The translations under genes and the position numbers were made by a program. Positions 6,703 to 14,415 of a stretch of 36,487 nucleotides of DNA are shown in pieces. The notes beneath the pieces are model-generated. The model made no database searches. It saw only the letters and a program-made list of their open reading frames with translations, and had not been told where the DNA came from. Position 1 is the stretch's first letter, and every line of letters starts with the position of its first letter. The stretch spans positions 1 through 36,487 of the forward strand of contig JAEZHK010000076.1 of the NCBI GenBank assembly GCA_023416655.1. The letters run 5' to 3'. Origin of the DNA: Bacillota bacterium (GTDB lineage: Bacteria > Bacillota > Clostridia > Christensenellales > Aristaeellaceae).

Positions 6703-7773
6703 TTACGGAATCAGCGCCACCTTCAAGCCTTCGCGCTTTTTGCTCAGTTCAAACGCCTTTTTGAAATCGGACAGCGGCAGCACATGGGTGACGATGCCGT
6801 CCGTGCCCAGGCTGCCGTCCGCGATGCCGCCGATGGCCCGCTCAAAGCAGAAGGGGCTGAGGCTGACTCCGTAGATGTCGATCTCCTTCGCGTCGCCGAT
6901 CAAGGACCAGTCCACCGTCGCGGGCGCGCCGAACACGCTGAACTCCACGAAGCGGCCGCCTTTTTTGATCAGCTGCAGGCCCTGGCTCACCGCCGACGGG
7001 TGGCCGCTGGCCTCGATGTACACGTCGCAGCCGGTGCCGCCGGACATTTCGGCGATCAAGGGCGCTACGCCCTGCTCGGTCCACGGCTCCATCGCGTGGG
7101 TCGCGCCCAGCTTGAGCGCAAGGTTGCGGAGCCAGCCCACCGGGTCGATGGAGATGAGCGCGCGGGGCTTCAGCCTCGCCGCCGCCGCGATCATGCCCAA
7201 GCCCAGCGTACCCGCGCCCGCGATGACCACGATGTCGTCTTTTTCGATCTTCGCGCGGTCCACCGCGTGCATCGAGCAGGCGAAGGGTTCAATCAGGATG
7301 GCCTTCTCCATCGGCAGGTCTTCCGGCACCAGATGGTTCCGGGAAAGCTCCGGCAGCCGCACGTACTTGGCGAAGCCGCCGTTTAAGAAATATTTGAAGC
7401 CGTACACGTTGTGCGGGTCGCACAGCCAGTACTTGTCCTCGCGGCAATAGCGGCAGGTGCCGCAGGGCACGATCTGCTCGCTGACGATCCTGTCACCCAG
7501 CTTGAACGGGCCTTTGTAGTCCGGCCCGATCTCCGCGACGCGCCCCAGGATTTCATGCCCGGGGATGAACGGCGGTTCCACGAACGGGGCGTTGCCCTCG
7601 CCGCCCCAGAAGCGCGCGCCGCCCTCGTAACACTTGATGTCGCCCGCGCAAACGCCGCAGGCTTCGACTTCCATGATCAGGTCCGCGCCTTCGGCGCGGG
7701 GCGTCTTCACCTGTTCGAACCGGTAATTTCCCTTGCCGTAAGCGACGACCGCTTCCATCATTTCAGGCAGCAT
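6703..7773 (-). CDS. Zinc-dependent medium-chain dehydrogenase, erythritol/threitol dehydrogenase-like
   Basis: A 356-residue MDR-superfamily enzyme that oxidises an alcohol group with NAD(P). Catalytic zinc ligands are Cys42, His73-Glu74 and Glu162. Structural zinc cysteines are 104, 107, 110 and 118. The Rossmann motif is GAGTLG (186-191). The segments KCYEGGARFWG, VSEQIVPC and YGFKYFLNGGFAKY resemble erythritol/L-threitol and related polyol dehydrogenases more than simple alcohol dehydrogenases, but no polyol kinase or transporter is nearby to confirm this. ATG 7773 is fixed by GGAGGTG 5 bases upstream. The leader holds a strong promoter and a perfect 16-bp palindrome overlapping the ribosome site, so expression is probably repressor-controlled. 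The AAA+ ATPase follows in the same transcript. Confidence 0.85.
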   Translation of the reverse strand: MLPEMMEAVVAYGKGNYRFEQVKTPRAEGADLIMEVEACGVCAGDIKCYEGGARFWGGEGNAPFVEPPFIPGHEILGRVAEIGPDYKGPFKLGDRIVSEQIVPCGTCRYCREDKYWLCDPHNVYGFKYFLNGGFAKYVRLPELSRNHLVPEDLPMEKAILIEPFACSMHAVDRAKIEKDDIVVIAGAGTLGLGMIAAAARLKPRALISIDPVGWLRNLALKLGATHAMEPWTEQGVAPLIAEMSGGTGCDVYIEASGHPSAVSQGLQLIKKGGRFVEFSVFGAPATVDWSLIGDAKEIDIYGVSLSPFCFERAIGGIADGSLGTDGIVTHVLPLSDFKKAFELSKKREGLKVALIP

Positions 7774-7782
7774 AAATACACC

Positions 7783-7798
7783 TCCATCGTCCGATGGA
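7783..7798 (-). promoter_or_regulatory. Palindromic operator candidate in the dehydrogenase leader
   Basis: TCCATCG-TC-CGATGGA is a perfect inverted repeat (7-bp arms, 2-base centre). It starts at the predicted transcription start and runs into the GGAGGTG ribosome site (7779-7785). A repressor bound here would block transcription; as RNA the small stem could also hide the ribosome site. Confidence 0.6.
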
Positions 7799-7801
7799 CA
7801 A

Positions 7802-7830
7802 ATTATAACAGGATGGCAGCGTTTTGTGAA
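7802..7830 (-). promoter_or_regulatory. Promoter of the dehydrogenase-AAA+ operon
   Basis: On the minus strand TTCACA (7830-7825, 5 of 6 consensus), 17 bases, then TATAAT (7807-7802, perfect) preceded by TGT, an extended -10. Transcription should start near 7795, inside the palindrome. Confidence 0.75.
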
Positions 7831-7984
7831 CCCTCCGCGGACAAACCGCGCGGGTTTTTCTAATGCGCCCGGCGTCAAACGCGCGCAAACCCTCGGGCTG
7901 CCCCGCGAACGCGCCCGGCGCATCCGCAAAACGGCGGAGAAAGTGGCGGAAAGGGCGGCGAAACCTGCAACTAGAAATATGTGG

Positions 7985-8013
7985 TTGTCAACCCAAATGC
8001 CTTCTGTTATAAT
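7985..8013 (+). promoter_or_regulatory. Promoter of the M55/S66 peptidase operon
   Basis: TTGTCA (7985-7990, 5 of 6), 17 bases, TATAAT (8008-8013, perfect). Transcription should begin near 8020, so translation starts well downstream at GTG 8047 rather than at the earlier in-frame codons. Confidence 0.8.
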
Positions 8014-8046
8014 AACTGCGGTATGTCATGGAAAGGAAGAACCGTT

Positions 8047-8850
8047 GTGAAGCTGTTCATTTCCGCCGACATCGAGGGAACCTCGGGCATCGCGCACTGG
8101 GACGAGACCGAAAAGGGGCGCGACCTGTACCAGCACTTTACCGTTCAGATGAGCCGCGAAGTGGCCGCGGCCTGCCAGGGCGCCATCGACGCGGGCTGGA
8201 CGGAGATCCTCGTCAAGGACGCGCACGACTCCGCCCGGAACATCGACCCGAACCTCCTGCCCGAGTGCGTACGCATCTTCCGCGGCTGGGGCGCGGACCC
8301 GCTGTGCATGATGGCGGGGTTGGACAAGAGCTTTGACGGCGTGGTGTTCACCGGCTACCATTCCAGCGTGGGCAGCGACTGTAACCCCCTCGCCCATACG
8401 ATGAACACCCGGCTTTTCTCGTTCAATATCAACGGCGAGCCGGCGTCGGAGCTGTACATCAACAGCCTCATCGCCGCCTATTTCGGTGTGCCGGTCTACT
8501 GCGTGGCGGGCGACCGGGGGCTTTGCGACTGGATGAAGACCAAGAACATCAACACCGTGACCGTGCCGGTGGTGGAGGGCTTCGGTGGCGGCACCATATC
8601 GCCGCACCCGGCGGCCGCCGTCAAGATGATCTACGGCGCGGTGAACGCGGCCCTTCAGATGCCGCGCGAGGCATTCCTCTTCCCGATGCCGGAATCCGTG
8701 GAAATGTGCGTCTCCTTCCGGGAGCACCAGATGGCCCGCAAGGGCGGCTTCTACCCCGGCGCGAAGAAACTCGACGAGCGGACTGTGTCCTACGAATCCC
8801 GCGACTTCATGGACGTACTGAAGTTTATGATGTTTGTGGTCAACGGTTAG
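8047..8850 (+). CDS. M55 family D-aminopeptidase (DppA-like)
   Basis: A 267-residue zinc peptidase of family M55, whose model member, Bacillus DppA, removes N-terminal D-amino acids such as D-Ala from short peptides. Metal ligands expected for the family are present: Asp8 and Glu10 (ISADIEG), His60 (KDAHD), His105 (GYHS) and Glu135. ASELYIN is also a family signature. The GTG start at 8047 follows GAAAGGAAG at 8031-8039 and gives the usual N-terminus KLFISADIEG; an ATG at 8023 is in frame but only 3 bases from the predicted transcription start. No signal peptide is seen, so it is cytoplasmic. It is followed 7 bases later by an S66 LD-carboxypeptidase. Together they suggest salvage of D-amino-acid peptides, most simply from murein turnover. 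Confidence 0.92.
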   Translation: MKLFISADIEGTSGIAHWDETEKGRDLYQHFTVQMSREVAAACQGAIDAGWTEILVKDAHDSARNIDPNLLPECVRIFRGWGADPLCMMAGLDKSFDGVVFTGYHSSVGSDCNPLAHTMNTRLFSFNINGEPASELYINSLIAAYFGVPVYCVAGDRGLCDWMKTKNINTVTVPVVEGFGGGTISPHPAAAVKMIYGAVNAALQMPREAFLFPMPESVEMCVSFREHQMARKGGFYPGAKKLDERTVSYESRDFMDVLKFMMFVVNG

Positions 8851-8857
8851 GAGCAAC

Positions 8858-9799
8858 ATGCTGAAACCCAAAGCCCTGAGACCCGGCGACACGCTGGGTT
8901 TCGTCGCACCATCGAGCCCCGTCAAGACGCTGGACAGCGTGGACAAATGCGTGGAGGCCGCCCGGGCAAAGGGCTACAAGGTCGTGGTCGGCGAAAGCTG
9001 CAAAAGCGCGCACGGCTACCTCGCCGGGGACGACCGGATGCGCGCGGACGATCTGAACCGGATGTTTGCAGACGACGCCATCGACGGCATCGTCGCCATC
9101 CGCGGCGGCTACGGCGCGCCCCGCATCCTTCCGATGCTGGACTACGGGCTTGCGGCCAGGCACCCGAAGCTGCTGGCCGGGTACAGCGACATCACGGCGC
9201 TGCACATCGCCTACGGCCAGAAGTCGGGCCTCATCACGATGCACGCGCCCATGCCGTCCACCGAATGGATCGCGGACAACTTCGATTCCTTCACGGAGGC
9301 GGGCCTCTGGCGGGCGCTGACATCGACGGAACCCCTCGGCCCGCTCCCGAACCCGCCGGAATACCCGGTGGAGACCTTGAACGGCGGCATCGCCCGCGGA
9401 AGGCTGGTTGGCGGCAACCTGTGCCTGATCGCGGCGCTGAACGGCACGCCCTGGGAGATCGACGCGCGCGGCGCGATCCTGGTGCTTGAGGACGTGGGCG
9501 AATACATCGACCGGCTGGACCGGTTGCTGACCACGCTCCGGCTCTCCGGCAAATTCGACCAGAGCGTGGGCGTTGTGCTGGGCGGCTTCACCGACTGCAA
9601 GCCAGAATACCCCGACCGAAGCCTCACGCTCCGTCAGGTCATTGAAGAAGTGGTGCTCCCCTCGGGGAAACCGGTGATTTCCGGGTATATGATCGGCCAC
9701 TGCAGCCCCAAGATCACCATTCCACTGGGGGTGGAGGCCACCCTCGACGCGGACAAGGGCCTCGTCATCCTCGAGGAAGCGGCACTCTCGGGCCGGTGA
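8858..9799 (+). CDS. S66 family LD-carboxypeptidase
   Basis: A 313-residue serine peptidase related to E. coli LdcA, which trims the terminal D-Ala from L,D-bonded murein tetrapeptides, and to MccF, which cleaves microcin C-type conjugates. The nucleophile is Ser110 in GYSDIT. The glutamate is in the LEDVGE segment and the histidine in GHCSPK, completing the Ser-Glu-His triad. The N-terminus MLKPKALRPGDTLGFVAPSSP is typical of the family. ATG 8858 is preceded by TAGGAG formed from the stop codon of the M55 gene, so the two are translated in series. No signal peptide. A murein-recycling role fits the M55 neighbour; a MccF-like immunity role cannot be excluded on sequence alone. Confidence 0.92.
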   Translation: MLKPKALRPGDTLGFVAPSSPVKTLDSVDKCVEAARAKGYKVVVGESCKSAHGYLAGDDRMRADDLNRMFADDAIDGIVAIRGGYGAPRILPMLDYGLAARHPKLLAGYSDITALHIAYGQKSGLITMHAPMPSTEWIADNFDSFTEAGLWRALTSTEPLGPLPNPPEYPVETLNGGIARGRLVGGNLCLIAALNGTPWEIDARGAILVLEDVGEYIDRLDRLLTTLRLSGKFDQSVGVVLGGFTDCKPEYPDRSLTLRQVIEEVVLPSGKPVISGYMIGHCSPKITIPLGVEATLDADKGLVILEEAALSGR

Positions 9800-9878
9800 C
9801 GGAATCGGAAACAATCTGGAAACACTTTACGTCTAATCCGGAAGCGCGGGTCCGCAGACATTACTAGGAGGGAACGCA

Positions 9879-11615
9879 ATGGGCAAAATGAAATGGTTGG
9901 GCGCGGTCGTCCTCACGCTTGCGCTGCTCGCCGCTCTGCCCTTGGCCGCATTGGCGGCCACCGGAGTATCCGAACATGGAGGCGCTGTCGGCCAGACGGA
10001 AGACGCGCTGTACTCGATCCTGCAGGACGGTGACAACTACTCGCTCTATTCGCTGCCCGCGAGCGGCGGCAGCATGACCAAGCTGGACACCGCCCAGACC
10101 CTTTCGGACCTTGTGATCGGCGCGGACGGCACGGCCTACTACCTGTTGGGCGACGGCACCTCCTTTACCCTCAAGCGCATCGGCGACGACGGGCAGAGCG
10201 CCACGCTCGCATCGTTTGAGGCGGGCGTCCAGGTCAAGCACTTGGCCTGGTACGACGGCATGCTCTACTGCCTGGCGGACAGCCACCTGAACGTGGTCGA
10301 TCCCGCCGCGGGCGACATGGACGAGGTCACCCCGCTGTCCCTGACCGAATACGTGATCATCGACGACGTGATCTTCTACGTCTCCGGTGAGGACGTCGCC
10401 TCCTACACGCACGAGATGTCGGACGGCAACAACCTCGTGCTCTCCGGCGGCAAGCTGTACTCGATGACCGCCACCGGCTCCAACTCGGAGCTGATCCTGG
10501 ACAAGGGCATCCAAGACCTCAAGGCGTCCGGCGACTACCTGTACTTCCACAACCTTGAGGACAACTACGCGATGGGCTCCGCCGACGACATGTGGCTGGA
10601 GGGCAAGCTCTACCGCTACAACATCCAGACCGGCCAGTTGACGTCCATGAACCTCGATTACGACTGGGACTTCTTCCCCACCGGCCGAGGCGTGGTGGTG
10701 TATACCGCCCAGGACGTGTCGCTCTACCCGCTGACCGGCGGCGACGGCAAGGTGCTGATGGCGCCGGAACTCTACACCACGCTGACGGTATTCGGCGACG
10801 CCGCCTACGTCTATGAGCACACCACCGGCACGCTGACCGAGGTGCCGCTGGACGGCTCCGCCCCCATCCAACTGACCACCGGCAACGCCATCGCCCCGCT
10901 CACCACCGAGGGGACCGAGACCGGCGACGAAACCGGGCTCACAGACGAGACGACCGGTGACGAGACCATTGACGACACCACCGGCGACGAGACGGACGAC
11001 TCCGGGGTTTCGGACGACGATTCCTCGGGCGGCTCCTCCGGCGGCTCGGCCACCAGCAGCGGCTACGTCTTCCCCAATTCTTCCTCCAAGAAGCTGACCC
11101 GCTCGCAGATCCTGGGCGTCTCCAAGTCCAAGTGGGGCTACGCCCGCAACGAGATCTACGCGCGGCACGGATACAAGTTCAAGTCCTCTAAGTACAAGAA
11201 GTACTTTGAGAACAAGACCTGGTACAAGCCGGGCAGCTTCTCCACGGGCGAGCTCAACTCCATCGAATGGTACAACATGGAGCTGATCAAGTCCATGGAG
11301 ATCGAGTACGGCCTGCTAGGCGGCTCCACCACGCCCTCCGACGGCTCGGGCGCGACCCAGAACAGCTTCATCTTCTCGAATTCCTCCTCCAAGAAGCTGA
11401 CCAGCAGCCAGCTGAAGAACCTGACCAAGAAGCGGTTGGGGATCGCCCGGAACGAGATCCTGGCCCGGCACGGGTACAAGTTCAAGAGCAGCTTCTACAA
11501 GAGCTACTTTGCCAACCAGAAGTGGTACAAGCCCGGCGGGTATTCCGGCAGCAAGCTGAGCGACATCGAGTGGTACAACATCAAGCTGATCAAGAAGTAC
11601 GAAGCCAAAAAGTAA
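9879..11615 (+). CDS. Secreted protein with two YARHG domains
   Basis: A 578-residue exported protein. Residues 1-26 are a signal peptide (KMKW, a hydrophobic core, then ALA). Residues about 35-335 contain repeated short beta segments (DALYSILQDGDNYSLYSLP; GTAYYLLGDGTS) and look like a beta-propeller of the DUF5050 type. Residues about 340-395 are a linker rich in Thr, Asp, Glu, Gly and Ser. The C-terminus holds two YARHG domains of about 75 residues, with YARHGYKF and LARHGYKF, each followed by WYKPG and a helix with IEWYN. YARHG is an extracellular domain of uncertain function, proposed to bind cell-wall or other surface components. AGGAGGGA at 9866-9873 fixes ATG 9879. A strong terminator follows at 11627, so the gene is probably a single unit. 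Confidence 0.88.
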   Translation: MGKMKWLGAVVLTLALLAALPLAALAATGVSEHGGAVGQTEDALYSILQDGDNYSLYSLPASGGSMTKLDTAQTLSDLVIGADGTAYYLLGDGTSFTLKRIGDDGQSATLASFEAGVQVKHLAWYDGMLYCLADSHLNVVDPAAGDMDEVTPLSLTEYVIIDDVIFYVSGEDVASYTHEMSDGNNLVLSGGKLYSMTATGSNSELILDKGIQDLKASGDYLYFHNLEDNYAMGSADDMWLEGKLYRYNIQTGQLTSMNLDYDWDFFPTGRGVVVYTAQDVSLYPLTGGDGKVLMAPELYTTLTVFGDAAYVYEHTTGTLTEVPLDGSAPIQLTTGNAIAPLTTEGTETGDETGLTDETTGDETIDDTTGDETDDSGVSDDDSSGGSSGGSATSSGYVFPNSSSKKLTRSQILGVSKSKWGYARNEIYARHGYKFKSSKYKKYFENKTWYKPGSFSTGELNSIEWYNMELIKSMEIEYGLLGGSTTPSDGSGATQNSFIFSNSSSKKLTSSQLKNLTKKRLGIARNEILARHGYKFKSSFYKSYFANQKWYKPGGYSGSKLSDIEWYNIKLIKKYEAKK

Positions 11616-11626
11616 CGTTTGCCTTC

Positions 11627-11659
11627 GCGGGGGCGGCTCGACCCGCCCCCGCATTTTTA
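11627..11659 (+). terminator. Intrinsic terminator of the YARHG gene
   Basis: GCGGGGGCGG (11627-11636), loop CTCGAC, CCGCCCCCGC (11643-11652), then ATTTTTAT. A perfect 10-bp GC stem with a T run, 12 bases after the stop codon. Confidence 0.9.
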
Positions 11660-11717
11660 TGTCCCGATCGCCGGCCTGAGGCCGGACAATATCCTCACAG
11701 CGCGAGGGGTTGATCGA

Positions 11718-13124
11718 GTGGTTTTCTCCAGTTCCGAATTCATATTCTTCTTCCTTCCGGTCGTGCTCCTGGTATACTTTGCGCTCCTTCGGAAGCGCGG
11801 ACACCGGAATGTGTTTCTGACCCTCGTAAGCCTCTTCTTCTACGGTTGGGGCGAACCCTGGTTCATGTTTGTCATGCTTGCGTCCATCGCCTTCAACTGG
11901 CTGTGCGCGCTTCAAATCGACCGGCACCGCGATACCCGCGTCGCAAAGGCGTGGCTTACGTTTTCCGTCATCGGGAACCTTAGCCTTCTGGGCACGTTCA
12001 AATACTTGATGTTCATCTTAAAAAGCATCAACGCAGGCTTCGGCGCGCACATTCCGGTGCCGGAAATCGTGCTACCGATCGGCATTTCGTTCTTCACGTT
12101 CCAGGCCATGTCCTATGTGATCGACGTATACCGCAAAGACGGCAAGGTGCAGACGAACTTTATGAACGTCTGCCTGTACGTTTCGTTCTTCCCGCAACTA
12201 ATCGCGGGCCCGATCGTGCGCTATCAGACCATCGCCGACCAGATCGACGGCCGCGTCGAGACGATGGACGATTTTCTCCGCGGCGCGAGGCGCTTCATGG
12301 TGGGCCTGGGCAAGAAGGTCATCCTGGCCAACAGCCTGGCGCTGCTCGTGGACAACGCCTTCGCCCACGCGCCCGGCGAACTGTCGACGGGCGCCGCGTG
12401 GCTGGGTGCGATCGCCTACCTGTGGCAGGTGTACTACGACTTCTCCGGCTATTCGGACATGGCCATCGGCATGGGCTGGATGTTCGGGTTCCACTTCCTG
12501 GAGAACTTCGAATACCCGATGATCTCCCGCTCCATCACCGAGTTCTGGCGGCGCTGGCACATTTCCCTGGGCACCTGGTTCCGGGATTACCTGTTCTTCC
12601 CGCTGGGCGGCAGCCGGGTCAAGAGCGTATGGCGGCTGCTGTTCAACATGTTCGTGGTGTGGTCGCTGACGGGCCTTTGGCACGGCGCGTCCTGGAACTT
12701 CCTGTTCTGGGGCATCGGCTTTTTCGTGCTGCTGTCGGCGGAGCGGCTCACGGGTCTTGGCAAGAAGCTGGAGAAGTACCCGCTGGCCGTCCTCTACGCA
12801 ATGATCGCGATCATTACGATCACGGTGATGATCCGCTCGAACAGCCTGGGCTACGCGGCGGGTTACATCGGCGCCATGTACGGCGTGCATTCCAGCGGCT
12901 TCTGGGACGCAACCGCCACCATGTACGTGCGCGAATACGGCGTGTTCGTGGCGCTGGCGCTTTTGATCGGTCTGCCGATCGGCAAGTTCGTCAAGGGAAA
13001 GCTGCATGTGCCGGAGCGGGCCTTTGAAATCTTGAGTGCGGTCGGGCTGATCGCGGTGTTCGCGATCTCCGTCAGCTACATCGTCATGGGCGGCTACAAC
13101 CCGTTCATCTACTTCAACTTCTAG
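11718..13124 (+). CDS. MBOAT family O-acyltransferase (AlgI/DltB-like)
   Basis: A 468-residue membrane-bound O-acyltransferase with about ten membrane segments. Family signatures are the N-terminal VFSSSEFIFFFLP, the cytoplasmic segment FWRRWHISLGTWFRDYLFFP and LWHGASWNFLFWG, whose histidine is the proposed catalytic residue. AlgI and PatA-type enzymes move acyl groups across the membrane to an outer polysaccharide or peptidoglycan. GTG 11718 is chosen because GAGGGG lies 8 bases upstream and the product then begins MVFSS, as usual; the open frame further upstream crosses the preceding terminator. The next gene, 12 bases downstream, encodes an AlgX/AlgJ-like partner. Together they form the standard two-part acetylation machine. 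The acceptor polymer is not encoded here. Confidence 0.92.
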   Translation: MVFSSSEFIFFFLPVVLLVYFALLRKRGHRNVFLTLVSLFFYGWGEPWFMFVMLASIAFNWLCALQIDRHRDTRVAKAWLTFSVIGNLSLLGTFKYLMFILKSINAGFGAHIPVPEIVLPIGISFFTFQAMSYVIDVYRKDGKVQTNFMNVCLYVSFFPQLIAGPIVRYQTIADQIDGRVETMDDFLRGARRFMVGLGKKVILANSLALLVDNAFAHAPGELSTGAAWLGAIAYLWQVYYDFSGYSDMAIGMGWMFGFHFLENFEYPMISRSITEFWRRWHISLGTWFRDYLFFPLGGSRVKSVWRLLFNMFVVWSLTGLWHGASWNFLFWGIGFFVLLSAERLTGLGKKLEKYPLAVLYAMIAIITITVMIRSNSLGYAAGYIGAMYGVHSSGFWDATATMYVREYGVFVALALLIGLPIGKFVKGKLHVPERAFEILSAVGLIAVFAISVSYIVMGGYNPFIYFNF

Positions 13125-13136
13125 GAGGGAAGGCCG

Positions 13137-14330
13137 ATGCTTCGGAAAAAACTCGATCGCGTGCTGGCCGCCGTCCTGGTGCTTGCGATTTTCATCATGG
13201 GCGGCGTGACGCTGGCACTGCATGCGCGGGATTTCGCGTATGCGCTCACCAAAGGTTACACCAACTACATGAAAGATGGGCGGCCTCTGGTGGGCGTGAC
13301 GGCGCGCATCAGCGCGCTGACCGCCACCATCAACCGGACGCTCGCGGGTAAGGACGCTTTTCAGGGTTTCAACCTGCGCCTTCAGATGGCGTTGGGCAAG
13401 CAGATGTTCAGCCTGGGCGGCAGCACGATGGTCAAACTCAAGACCGGACAGCTCTACGACCTTCTGGGCAAGACCAGCTTTCAGGACGACATTCAGAAGA
13501 TGGTCAAGCTCAAGGAGAATCTCGCGTCCATGGGCGCACCGATGCTCTTCGTCTACCCCCACTCCTACCTCTACGAGGACGGCATGCTGCCGGACGGCGT
13601 GACCGATACCAACATCCAGATGGCGGACGCGCTGGTTACGGGCCTTCGGGCCGTGGACATCCCGGTGATCGACAGCCGGGAGGTGTACCGCGCCAACGCG
13701 CTGACGCTGGGCCAGGCGATCTACCGCACCGACCAGCACTGGGCGACGCCCAATCTGTTCGCGACCTTCCAGGCCACCGCGGCGGAGCTGAACGAGATGG
13801 GCTTCCCAATCCATCCCACGCTCTACGCCTCGGAGAGCTTCTCCTCCGAGACCTTCTCCGGTATGCACATGGGCCAGGTGGGGGAGCGGCTGGGGCCAGC
13901 GCTGATCGCGCCGGACGATTTCATCCTGACGCGGCCGACCTATGAAACGTCGCTGCACAAGAAAATCGTCAACGGTGCCAAGACCGAAGAAGTTTCCGGG
14001 TCGTTCTATGACCTTCTCAACCTGAAGCTGATCGATGACGCGAAGCGGGACGGCGTGGCCAACCTGTACAGCGTCTACGGCAACCACGACGCGGAGAACT
14101 GGTATGTCAACGACAAGGTGCCCACGGGGCGCATCCTGATCGCCAAGGACTCCTACGGCACGCCCTTTGTGGACTTCATGGCGCTGACCGCCCACGAAGT
14201 GCTGGCCGTGGACCTTCGCAAGAGCCCCCGTTCCATCGAGGACTACGCCAGGGAATTCAAGCCCGACGTGGTGATCGTCGCCCACTCGCAGGCGATGCTC
14301 CGCGAAGCCAACTACGTGTTCGTCGAATAA
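13137..14330 (+). CDS. AlgX/AlgJ/DHHW-like SGNH-type acetyltransferase partner
   Basis: A 397-residue protein with an N-terminal membrane anchor (about residues 9-28) and an extracellular domain. Its motifs fit the AlgJ/AlgX/DltD-like group: TDQHW at 198-202 supplies the Asp-x-His pair, and AKDSYGTPF places the serine nucleophile at residue 339. These proteins accept acyl groups from the MBOAT partner and transfer them to the outer polymer. ATG 13137 follows AGGAGGGA located at the stop of the MBOAT gene. The pair stands without other exopolysaccharide genes but directly ahead of murB, so the target could be peptidoglycan or a wall polymer; that is inference. A clean catalytic assignment needs structural comparison. 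Confidence 0.85.
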   Translation: MLRKKLDRVLAAVLVLAIFIMGGVTLALHARDFAYALTKGYTNYMKDGRPLVGVTARISALTATINRTLAGKDAFQGFNLRLQMALGKQMFSLGGSTMVKLKTGQLYDLLGKTSFQDDIQKMVKLKENLASMGAPMLFVYPHSYLYEDGMLPDGVTDTNIQMADALVTGLRAVDIPVIDSREVYRANALTLGQAIYRTDQHWATPNLFATFQATAAELNEMGFPIHPTLYASESFSSETFSGMHMGQVGERLGPALIAPDDFILTRPTYETSLHKKIVNGAKTEEVSGSFYDLLNLKLIDDAKRDGVANLYSVYGNHDAENWYVNDKVPTGRILIAKDSYGTPFVDFMALTAHEVLAVDLRKSPRSIEDYAREFKPDVVIVAHSQAMLREANYVFVE

Positions 14331-14415
14331 AGGGTAGCGCACCTTTGCGAACCGCCCTTCAAAAGGCGATTTCGTCCGGCGCGTTCATAGAATGGGCTGA
14401 GGCGCGGTAGGATAG

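Noticed and set aside
5453..6874. A 473-codon plus-strand frame opposite the AAA+ gene
   Set aside because: Low-complexity His/Val/Gly/Arg product, no ribosome site; the minus-strand frame has complete Walker motifs.
7831..7861. Terminator-like GC hairpin with T run on the plus strand
   Set aside because: No plus-strand gene lies upstream to be terminated, and the stem is short and irregular.
12198..14342. A 714-codon open frame on the minus strand, antisense to the MBOAT and AlgX-like genes
   Set aside because: Its product is rich in Arg, His, Gln and Asp without domains, as expected from the complementary frame of GC-rich genes. Both plus-strand genes have clear family motifs and ribosome sites.
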